Positions 44,993 through 50,776 of a stretch of DNA of 50,776 bases are shown one piece after another. The stretch comes from Streptomyces sp. NRRL B-1347 (lineage in GTDB: Bacteria > Actinomycetota > Actinomycetes > Streptomycetales > Streptomycetaceae): assembly GCF_000720325.1 (NCBI RefSeq), contig NZ_JOJM01000060.1, forward strand, positions 1-50,776, read 5' to 3'. Below the pieces are notes generated by a model. It searched no databases. It was not told the origin of the DNA and saw nothing but the letters and a program-made list of their open reading frames with translations. Each line of letters starts with the position of its first letter. Positions within the stretch are counted from its first letter, which is position 1. The position numbers and the translations under genes are program-made.

Positions 44993-46429
44993 TCACGCGC
45001 TGACCGGCACCTGCTCCTGCTCCTGCTCCGGAGCGGTGGCCGGCTTCTGCTCGGGGCGCTGCCGGGGCAGCAGCGCCGCGGCGGCGGCCGCCAGGGCGAC
45101 GACCCCCGCGCCCACCCACAGCGCGGGCTGCAGGCCGTCCACGAACGCCCGCGGCGACTCGTACCCGCCCTGCGCGGAGAAGACCGAGGCGAGGACGGCG
45201 ATGCCGAGCGCGCCGCCCACCTCGCGCAGCGCGTTGTTCGCTCCGGAGGCGATGCCCTGTTCGGCGGGCCGGACGCTGGACATGACCAGGCTCGCGGCCG
45301 GGGCGAAGTACAGGGCCATGCCGATGCCGCTGATGATCAGGGCGGGAAGCTGGGCGGCGTACGACACGTCCGGGGTCACGATCATCGCGAACCAGCCGAG
45401 GCCCATGGCCTGGAGCGCGAGGCCCGCGGTGACGATCGGGCGGCCGCCGATGCGGTCGGAGAGGTATCCGGCGATGGGCGCGACGATCATCGGCATGCCG
45501 GTCCAGGGCAGCATCCGCAGGCCCGCCTCGGTCGGCGAGTAGCCGAGCACGCCCTGGAGGAACTGGGCGAGCAGGAAGATCGAGCCGAACATGCCGACGA
45601 ACATCAGCAGGCTGGCGGCGTTGATCGCGGAGAAGGCGCGGTTGCGGAACAGCCGCATGGGCAGCATCGGGGCCCGGTTGTGGATGCCGTGGTGCACGAA
45701 GCCGGCGAGCAGGGCGGCGCCCGCGATCAGGCCGGTCAGGACGGGCGCGCTGGTCCAGCCGTCGATGTTGCCGCGGATCAGGGCGTAGACGATGCCGAAC
45801 AGACCGCCGCTGGCGAGCAGGGTGCCGGCGGCGTCGAGCCGGGCGCCGGTGCCGTACGACTCGGTGAGGCGCAGGCGGGCGAGCGGCAGCAGGGCGATGC
45901 CCAGCGGAACGTTCAGCCAGAAGATCCACTGCCAGGAGACGTGTTCGGTCAGGGCGCCGCCGATGAGCGGCCCGCTGGCGACCGCGAGGCCGTTGACGGC
46001 CCCCCAGATCCCGTACGCCATCCCGCGCTTGGCCGCGGGCACGGCGGCCGTGAGGAGGGTCAGGGTGAGCGGCATCATGATGGCCGCGCCGACGCCCTGC
46101 ACCGCGCGGGCCGCGATCAGTTCCTCGATGCCGGGGGCGAGGGCGGCGGCCGCGGAGGCGCCGGTGAACACGGCGAGGCCGATCCCGAAGAGCTTGCGGC
46201 GCCCGAACCGGTCCCCCAGGGCCGCGCCGAACATCAGAAGCACGGCGAAGGTGAGCGTGTAGGCGCTGACCGTCCACTCCAGGTCTTCGATTCCGCCGCC
46301 GAGGTCCTCCCGGATGGAGGGCAGCGCGGTGGTGACGACAAGGTTGTCGAGGGCTGCCATGAACCCGGCGACGCTGGTGATGACGAGGGCCCACACGACT
46401 CCCCCGCGCGGTGCTGCTTGCTGTGACAT
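44993..46429 (-). CDS. MFS exporter, DHA2 (EmrB/QacA) type
   Basis: 478 residues from the ATG giving MSQQAAPRGGVVWALVITSV, with GGGGGAG just upstream. About 14 transmembrane helices are predicted. Family motifs: LDNLVVTTALPSIREDLGGG in helix 1, the loop motif GDRFGRRK, and the antiporter motif near LAVASGPLIGGALTEHVSWQ. This family exports drugs and secondary metabolites using the proton gradient. The tail is Gln/Glu/Pro-rich. It lies downstream of a TetR gene on the same strand, and a 20-bp operator shared with that gene is 25 bp before its start. Confidence 0.93.
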   Translation of the reverse strand: MSQQAAPRGGVVWALVITSVAGFMAALDNLVVTTALPSIREDLGGGIEDLEWTVSAYTLTFAVLLMFGAALGDRFGRRKLFGIGLAVFTGASAAAALAPGIEELIAARAVQGVGAAIMMPLTLTLLTAAVPAAKRGMAYGIWGAVNGLAVASGPLIGGALTEHVSWQWIFWLNVPLGIALLPLARLRLTESYGTGARLDAAGTLLASGGLFGIVYALIRGNIDGWTSAPVLTGLIAGAALLAGFVHHGIHNRAPMLPMRLFRNRAFSAINAASLLMFVGMFGSIFLLAQFLQGVLGYSPTEAGLRMLPWTGMPMIVAPIAGYLSDRIGGRPIVTAGLALQAMGLGWFAMIVTPDVSYAAQLPALIISGIGMALYFAPAASLVMSSVRPAEQGIASGANNALREVGGALGIAVLASVFSAQGGYESPRAFVDGLQPALWVGAGVVALAAAAAALLPRQRPEQKPATAPEQEQEQVPVSA

Positions 46430-46453
46430 CGCTCCCCCAGACACTGGGTAGTG

Positions 46454-46473
46454 GTTAGTAATTGATGACTAAC
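46454..46473. promoter_or_regulatory. TetR operator upstream of the MFS exporter
   Basis: Inverted repeat GTTAGT-N8-ACTAAC. In the opposite orientation the site at 47271-47290 matches it at 17 of 20 positions, including the central ATTGA. It lies 25 bp before the exporter ATG. Confidence 0.8.
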
Positions 46474-46629
46474 TTTCGCGGGCAGAGAAATGCCCGGACC
46501 CCGGACGATTCCACCGGGAGCCGGACGCGCTCACCGCGATTCCCTGACTCCCTCGCGCCGATTCCCCCGCGACGCGACTGAACGCTCTTACGTGACGCCC
46601 TTACGAGGCCCCCTTACGGGGCGTCCTTG

Positions 46630-47262
46630 CTAGGGCCGCTCCCCCGGTGACCGCTCCGCGGGCCGGGCCGTCTCCGGCCGCTCCGCGAGCTGGGGCCTTC
46701 GGGCCTCCCCCGGGGGCTGAGCCGATGCGTAGAACCCCTCCCACACCCGGTGCTCGGGCGGAAAGCCCATGGCCGACAGGGCGTTGAGCAGCATCCCGTA
46801 GGCCAGAAAAGTCGTCGTCTCGTCCACGTCGGCGCCGAGCGGCAGGTGCACGGTCTCCCACAGCTCCATCCAGCCGGCGCGCACCATCTCGCCGAACTCC
46901 TGGTCCCCGGCCGCCTCGGCGGCGGCCACGGCCACGTACGTCTGGAGCTGCATGTGCAGCCTGTCGGGGTCCTCCGTGATGAGGCCGTGGTACGCCTGCG
47001 CCATGGAGTGCAGGGCCTCTTCGCCTTCGAGCCCCTCACTCGCGGCCTCGAACACCTTGCGGACCTCCTCGCAGCAGCGCGCCGACGCCGCGAGGAACAT
47101 CGCCTTCTTGCCGGGGAAGAGGCGGAAGAGATACGGCTGCGAGACCCCGACACGCTTGGCGATCGCCTCGGTGGACGTCCCGTGATAGCCGCCGCGGGCG
47201 AATTCGCTCATCGCCGCCCGGATGACGCTCTCGCGCCGCTCCTCCGCACTCATCCTGACCAT
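46630..47262 (-). CDS. TetR-family regulator, likely repressor of the MFS exporter
   Basis: 210 residues. The helix-turn-helix covers about residues 12-58 (RESVIRAAMSEFARGGYHGT, STEAIAKRVGVSQPYLFRLF, PGKKAMFL). The helical C-terminal domain has an Ala-rich centre and ends in a disordered Arg/Pro tail. No ribosome site is visible and the operator at 47271-47290 lies 9 bp before the ATG, so the message may be leaderless with the operator over the promoter; an ATG three codons later is an alternative start. It shares its operator sequence with the exporter downstream, which supports autoregulation plus exporter control. Confidence 0.92.
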   Translation of the reverse strand: MVRMSAEERRESVIRAAMSEFARGGYHGTSTEAIAKRVGVSQPYLFRLFPGKKAMFLAASARCCEEVRKVFEAASEGLEGEEALHSMAQAYHGLITEDPDRLHMQLQTYVAVAAAEAAGDQEFGEMVRAGWMELWETVHLPLGADVDETTTFLAYGMLLNALSAMGFPPEHRVWEGFYASAQPPGEARRPQLAERPETARPAERSPGERP

Positions 47263-47270
47263 GCGAGTAA

Positions 47271-47290
47271 GTTAGTACTCAATCACTAAC
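47271..47290. promoter_or_regulatory. TetR operator upstream of its own gene
   Basis: Inverted repeat GTTAGT-N8-ACTAAC, the partner of the site at 46454-46473. It is 9 bp from the regulator ATG and would overlap its -10 region. Confidence 0.8.
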
Positions 47291-47377
47291 TAAGTCAAGG
47301 GCGCGGAACGGCGTCGGCGGAACCTCCGGAACGCCGCCCCGGCCCGGCGCGTTGATCAGACCGGGGGGCCACAACGC

Positions 47378-47412
47378 GTAAGGGGCGCCCCGCCATGGAG
47401 AACGCCCCTTAC
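47378..47412 (-). terminator. Terminator hairpin after the dehydratase pair
   Basis: A perfect 10-bp stem (GTAAGGGGCG / CGCCCCTTAC) with a 15-nt loop, 21 bp beyond the HadB-like stop on the minus strand. Confidence 0.75.
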
Positions 47413-47432
47413 TCTTTGCTTCCTCGCCGCCG

Positions 47433-47861
47433 TCAGGCCAGCCGCACGACCGCGCGCGACATGCCGAGGACCTTCTGCCCGGCGCTGGTCGCCAGCAGGT
47501 CCACGCGGACCTTCTTGTCGTCGAGCTTGGCCGCGACCTTGGCGCTGACCTCGATCGTCGCGCCCTTGTCGTCGTTCGGGACCACGACGGGCTTGGTGAA
47601 GCGCACGCCGTACTCGACGACGGCGGCCGGGTCGCCGGTCCAGTCGGTCACGACGCGGATCGCCTCGGCCATGGTGAACATGCCGTGCGCGATGACGTCC
47701 GGCAGGCCGACCTCCACCGCGAACTTCTCGTTCCAGTGGATGGGGTTGAAGTCCCCGGACGCGCCCGCGTACTGCACCAGTGTGGCGCGTGTCACCGGGA
47801 AGGTCTGGGCCGGCAGCTCCGTGCCGACCTCGACGTCGTCGTATGCGATCTTCTCCGTCAT
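47433..47861 (-). CDS. MaoC-type hydratase, HadB-like catalytic subunit
   Basis: 142 residues, a single hot-dog domain. The R-specific hydratase signature is intact, with the catalytic Asp and His in GASGDFNPIHWNEKFA. Its closest functional model is mycobacterial HadB, the catalytic half of the (3R)-hydroxyacyl-ACP dehydratase of fatty-acid elongation. In Streptomyces the acyl substrate is not established. It starts 4 bp after the HadA-like gene, so the two are translated together and probably form a heterodimer. Confidence 0.88.
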   Translation of the reverse strand: MTEKIAYDDVEVGTELPAQTFPVTRATLVQYAGASGDFNPIHWNEKFAVEVGLPDVIAHGMFTMAEAIRVVTDWTGDPAAVVEYGVRFTKPVVVPNDDKGATIEVSAKVAAKLDDKKVRVDLLATSAGQKVLGMSRAVVRLA

Positions 47862-47865
47862 CGCC

Positions 47866-48324
47866 TCACGCCTCCTCGGTGGCGGCCGCTCGCGCGACGA
47901 GCTTGGTCCACGCGGTGACCACGTGCTCGCCCGCCTCGTCGTGGACCTCGCCGCGGATGTCCAGGATGTCGTTGCCCGCCATCGACTTGATCGCCTCGAT
48001 GGTCGAGGTGACGGTGAGCCGGTCGCCCGCGTACACGGGGCGCGTGTACGCGAACTTCTGGTCGCCGTGCACGACGCGGCTGTAGTCGAGCCCCAGCTGC
48101 GGGTCCTCGATGACCTGACCCGCGGCCTTGAACGTGATCGCGAACACGAACGTCGGCGGGGCGAGGACGTCCCGGTGGCCGAGCGCCTGGGCGGCCGCCG
48201 GGTCGGCGTACGCGGGGTTGGCGTCGCCCACCGCGACCGCGAACTCGCGGATCTTCTCGCGGCCGACCTCGTACGGGTCGGTGGGCGGGTAGGTCCGCCC
48301 GACGAAGGACTGGTCGAGCGCCAT
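47866..48324 (-). CDS. MaoC-like dehydratase partner, HadA-like (UPF0336)
   Basis: 152 residues from the ATG giving MALDQSFVGRTYPPTDPYEV, preceded by AGGAGG; upstream codons are not conserved. It is a hot-dog fold protein of the UPF0336/HadA group. At the position of the hydratase catalytic pair it reads GDANPAYADPAA, lacking the His, as expected for the non-catalytic, substrate-binding half. It is paired with the HadB-like gene and preceded by a GATC-rich repeat array. Confidence 0.88.
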   Translation of the reverse strand: MALDQSFVGRTYPPTDPYEVGREKIREFAVAVGDANPAYADPAAAQALGHRDVLAPPTFVFAITFKAAGQVIEDPQLGLDYSRVVHGDQKFAYTRPVYAGDRLTVTSTIEAIKSMAGNDILDIRGEVHDEAGEHVVTAWTKLVARAAATEEA

Positions 48325-48493
48325 GGCTCGGCACCTCCTGCAGCTGGGTTCCAATGAGCTCGGATTCTCGCGAGCCCGGTGCCGCCGGCGGCGCACCCGG
48401 ACCGATCCGCGGCGCGGGCCGAAAGGGGCTGCGCACCGGGCTCCGGACCGGCCAGGAGACGCTACCGGCGATCCACGAAGAGTGGGGCCAGCA

Positions 48494-48567
48494 GATCTCT
48501 TCCGGATCTACTGGATCTACAAATGGATCTGCGGATCCCTGAACGAGATCCGTGGATCCGCAAACGA
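48494..48567. repeat. GATC-rich tandem array upstream of the HadA-like gene
   Basis: Seven GATC sites within 65 bp at an average spacing of 10.2 bp. From 48505 the sequence resolves into three imperfect tandem units of about 21 bp; units 48526-48546 and 48547-48567 agree at 16 of 21 positions. It also holds an inverted repeat TGCGGATCC / GGATCCGCA (48530-48538, 48554-48562). Confidence 0.65.
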
Positions 48568-48605
48568 CTAGAGGCCGCCCCCGAACGAACGGGGACGGCC
48601 TCTAG
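48568..48605 (-). terminator. Terminator hairpin after rpmG
   Basis: A stem of about 16 bp (CTAGAGGCCG and CCCC paired with GGGG and CGGCCTCTAG; the centre GAACGAAC forms the loop), 14 bp downstream of the rpmG stop. Confidence 0.85.
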
Positions 48606-48618
48606 TTCTAGCCTGTGT

Positions 48619-48783
48619 TTATCGCGTCTCGCGGTGTGCGGTGTGCGAGTTGCAACGCGGGCAGTGCTTCTTCATCTCAAGACGGTCCGGGTTGTTACGC
48701 CGGTTCTTCTTGGTGATGTAGTTCCGCTCCTTGCACTCCACGCAGGCCAGCGTGATCTTCGGGCGGACGTCGGTGGCAGCCAC
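48619..48783 (-). CDS. rpmG: 50S ribosomal protein L33 (zinc-binding form)
   Basis: 54 residues from a GTG giving [20 protein letters not shown]. The zinc ligands are CVEC and CPRC, so this is the C+ form; zinc-free paralogues under Zur control usually exist elsewhere in Streptomyces. L33 lies near the E site of the 50S. It follows tRNA-Thr and tRNA-Met and is followed by a strong terminator. Confidence 0.95.
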
Positions 48784-48871
48784 GTGAGTGCTCCTATGAC
48801 GGACGGATGGACGGATGAACGCATAAAGAGTAGCCGATCGAAGGACCGACCCCGCAATCGGCTACTGTGTG

Positions 48872-48944
48872 TAGCGGTGACCGGACTTGAACCGGTGACA
48901 CAGCGATTATGAGCCGCTTGCTCTACCGACTGAGCTACACCGCT
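48872..48944 (-). tRNA. trnM: tRNA-Met (anticodon CAT)
   Basis: 73 nt; acceptor stem AGCGGTG / CACCGCT, anticodon loop CTCATAA between GCGG and a matching arm, T arm with GGTTCAAGTCC. The fully paired acceptor stem marks it as elongator rather than initiator Met. CCA is not encoded. Confidence 0.93.
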
Positions 48945-48990
48945 GCGATGCGACCGGTTCCTCGCCGAAGCGAGGAACCCTTCACATCAG

Positions 48991-49063
48991 AGCCCCAAAA
49001 CGGAATCGAACCGTTGACCTTCTCCTTACCATGGAGACGCTCTACCGACTGAGCTATTGGGGC
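48991..49063 (-). tRNA. trnT: tRNA-Thr (anticodon GGT)
   Basis: 73 nt; acceptor stem GCCCCAA / TTGGGGC, anticodon stem TCTCC / GGAGA around ATGGTAA, T arm GGTTCGATTCC. It precedes tRNA-Met by 46 bp that contain a short hairpin (CCTCG / CGAGG), probably a processing site. CCA is not encoded. Confidence 0.95.
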
Positions 49064-49534
49064 GAGCGATGAAGACATTACACGCTCGGCAGCCGTTCGC
49101 CCAAATCCGTTTCGCGAGGCCCGTCCGGGGTCGTGACAGCCGCCCCGATCAGCCCGTCTCGTACGCATCGCAACGCCTCATGATGCGCTCGCGCCACACC
49201 GGTACGCGGGCCCACTGGAGCCCCATCCGCAGATGTCCGAGCACACGGGCACCACGGCAGTACGTGAGCTCACCGGCGCCGCACCGGCACGGCTGAGCCA
49301 AGCCCGCACCACGGCTCCACGGCTGCGGCAGGGCTCTCGCACCACAGCGGTACGACTATTGCGCTCCTCCGCGAAGCGGGGCCGCCGCCGTCCTAGGCTC
49401 GACTCACGCTGCGTGATCTTGCGCGCCCGAAGCCGCGTCCGCGCGCTCCCGGCACCGTGCCCGCGCGGCGGCGCCGGGGCACGGCACCGCACGCTGCGAG
49501 CCGTCCGCAGCCGCCCCCGAGCCCCAGGAGCGCG
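49064..49534. other. Intergenic region between tRNA-Thr and the amidohydrolase gene
   Basis: 471 bp between divergent units. Besides the tRNA promoter I see no gene, no long palindrome and no conserved repeat. Overlapping open frames here have poor Streptomyces codon bias. Confidence 0.5.
49075..49104 (-). promoter_or_regulatory. Candidate promoter of tRNA-Thr, tRNA-Met and rpmG
   Basis: Minus-strand TTGGGC and TAATGT separated by 18 bp, with the -10 ending 11 bp before the first tRNA nucleotide. It resembles the candidate rplK promoter. Confidence 0.45.
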
Positions 49535-50767
49535 ATGCCCGACAGCCAGCCGCAGCAGCCCCACTCCGCCGAGCCCGACGCCGCGTCCGGGGCCCTGCTG
49601 CTCTGCGGGGCGCGGCTCACGGACGGCAGGACCGTGGACGTCCGGCTCGGCTCCGGGCGCATCGAGGCCGTCGGCACGGCGGGCAGCCTCAGCGCGCACG
49701 CCGCGCGCGTGGACCTGAGCGGCTTCCTGCTGCTGCCCGCCGCCGCCGAGCCGCACGCCCACAGCGACACCGCGCTGTCCGCGCGCCGCGAGGGGCCCGT
49801 CTCGTACGACGCCCGGGACGTCCAGGGCCGTGCCACGGAGGCGGCGTTGCTGCAGCTGGGGCACGGGGCGACGGCGCTGCGCGCGCACGTGCGCGTCGGG
49901 GACGTGCAGGGCCTGAGCTGTCTGGAGGCGGTGCTCCAGGCGCGCAGGTCGCTGCGCGGCCTCGTCGACCTGTCCGTCGTCGCGGTGCCGCGGCTCCTGA
50001 CGGGCGCGGCCGGGGCCGACGGGGTCGCGATGCTGCGGGACGCGGTGCGGATGGGGGCCTCCGTAGTGGGTGGTTGCCCGGATCTGGACCCCGATCCGAC
50101 GGGTTACGCGGAGGCGGTCCTGGAGCTCGCGGCGGAGTACGGCCGACCCGTGGACCTGCACACGGACGGCGGCGATCCGGCGCGCCTCGGCCGGTTCGCC
50201 GCGATGGCCGGGGGTTTGCGGACCGGCGTGGCGATCGGCCCGTGCGGCGGTCTGGGGCGGCTGCCGTCCGACGTGGCGGCGCGCGCGGCGGAGCAGCTCG
50301 CGGCGGCCGGGGTGACGGTCGTGTGCCTGCCGCAGGGCGGCTGCGGCACGCTGCCGGGCGGCAACGGCGCGGCTCCGGTACGCCTGTTGCGCGCCGCGGG
50401 GGTGCGGGTCGCGGCGGGCAGCGGCGCGCTGCGGGACGTCGCGAACCCCGTGGGCCGCGCGGATCCCCTGGAGGCGGCGTACCTCCTGGCGTCGCGTGGC
50501 GACCTGCGCCCCGACGAGGCGTACGGAGCGGTGAGTTCGGCCGCTCGCGAGGCCATGGGGCTGCCGCCGGTCAGGATCGAGGCGGGCTTCCCCGCCGAGC
50601 TCCTCGCCGTCCGCGGCGACAGCCTCGAAGGCGCGCTGTCCCTGGCGTACAGCCGCGTGGTGGTGCACCGGGGGCGCGTGGTGGCCCGGACGAGCGCGGT
50701 GCGCGAGTACTGCGACTCCGCGGCGGCGGTGGCGCTGGACCTGCCGCGGCAGGGGCGGGGGGCGTGA
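49535..50767 (+). CDS. Amidohydrolase-superfamily protein with degenerate active site
   Basis: 410 residues from the ATG giving MPDSQPQQPHSAEPDAASGA, with CAGGAG before it. It aligns by eye with cytosine-deaminase-type amidohydrolases: an N-terminal beta-sandwich strand (LLLCGARLTDGRTVDVRLGS), the metal entry motif EPHAHSD (HxH kept), a strand with LHTDGGD (where CodA has HxDE), and GSGALRDVANPVGRADPLEA (where CodA has GHDD...DP). The catalytic Glu, the fourth-strand His and the final metal Asp seem to be missing, so deaminase activity is doubtful. It may be a pseudoenzyme or bind a different metal set. Its stop lies 9 bp before the window end. Confidence 0.75.
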   Translation: MPDSQPQQPHSAEPDAASGALLLCGARLTDGRTVDVRLGSGRIEAVGTAGSLSAHAARVDLSGFLLLPAAAEPHAHSDTALSARREGPVSYDARDVQGRATEAALLQLGHGATALRAHVRVGDVQGLSCLEAVLQARRSLRGLVDLSVVAVPRLLTGAAGADGVAMLRDAVRMGASVVGGCPDLDPDPTGYAEAVLELAAEYGRPVDLHTDGGDPARLGRFAAMAGGLRTGVAIGPCGGLGRLPSDVAARAAEQLAAAGVTVVCLPQGGCGTLPGGNGAAPVRLLRAAGVRVAAGSGALRDVANPVGRADPLEAAYLLASRGDLRPDEAYGAVSSAAREAMGLPPVRIEAGFPAELLAVRGDSLEGALSLAYSRVVVHRGRVVARTSAVREYCDSAAAVALDLPRQGRGA

Positions 50768-50776
50768 CACCGGGGG

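Noticed and set aside
43767..46394. An 875-codon minus-strand frame joining sequence over the exporter to MurB, suggesting a fusion
   Set aside because: Only the last 351 codons match MurB. The upstream part is a wrong-frame reading of the MFS gene and lacks any domain.
49178..50770. A 530-codon minus-strand frame opposite the amidohydrolase
   Set aside because: Composition is that of a GC shadow, and the plus-strand protein has recognisable family features and a ribosome site.

Overview
The window is a high-GC actinobacterial chromosome segment, almost certainly from Streptomyces. The evidence is the very GC-rich third codon positions, GTG and TTG starts with AGGAG/GAAGG-type ribosome sites, near-identity of many proteins to Streptomyces ribosomal and RNA-polymerase proteins as I remember them, and the gene order. 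No insertion sequence, integrase, phage gene, CRISPR array, rRNA gene or plasmid function is visible.

Positions 1-2106: the start of a putative membrane glycosyltransferase gene (cut by the window edge), a divergent membrane-anchored protein, and truA. Positions 2244-20349, all on the minus strand (transcribed right to left): tuf, then the S10 cluster (rpsJ rplC rplD rplW rplB rpsS rplV rpsC rplP rpmC rpsQ), the spc cluster (rplN rplX rplE rpsN rpsH rplF rplR rpsE rpmD rplO), secY-adk, map, and the alpha cluster (infA rpmJ rpsM rpsK rpoA rplQ). Hairpins downstream of tuf, rplO, adk, map and rplQ suggest that this superoperon is cut into separately terminated units. Positions 20499-24330: the str cluster (rpsL rpsG fusA) and a DUF1707 membrane protein. 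Positions 24447-33560: rplJ-rplL-rpoB-rpoC. Positions 33872-39612: two lipoprotein genes, rplA, rplK, an inserted small secreted-protein gene, nusG and secE, preceded by tRNA-Trp.

Positions 39995-47861 are a mixed block: an aminotransferase, an adenosine-deaminase-like enzyme, two TetR regulators each with a visible palindromic operator (one facing an NAD(P)-binding protein, one upstream of an MFS exporter), and murB. Positions 47433-49063: a HadAB-type dehydratase pair, rpmG, tRNA-Met and tRNA-Thr. The order tRNA-Thr, tRNA-Met, rpmG, hadA, hadB, tRNA-Trp, secE, nusG, rplK, rplA, rplJ, rplL, rpoB, rpoC is, as I recall it, the same as in Mycobacterium tuberculosis, so the remaining genes look like insertions at a few junctions. 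The window ends with a plus-strand amidohydrolase-like gene that seems to have lost key metal ligands.

Most of the window is ordinary, highly conserved information-processing DNA, and I do not see a new multi-gene defence, biosynthetic or mobile system. The items most worth checking are non-coding or single-residue: Asn at RpoB 442 inside the rifampicin pocket, a 25-bp element shared by the rpsJ and rpsL leaders, a GATC-rich tandem array upstream of the dehydratase pair, two self-consistent TetR operator sets, a dispersed intergenic repeat, and the degenerate amidohydrolase.
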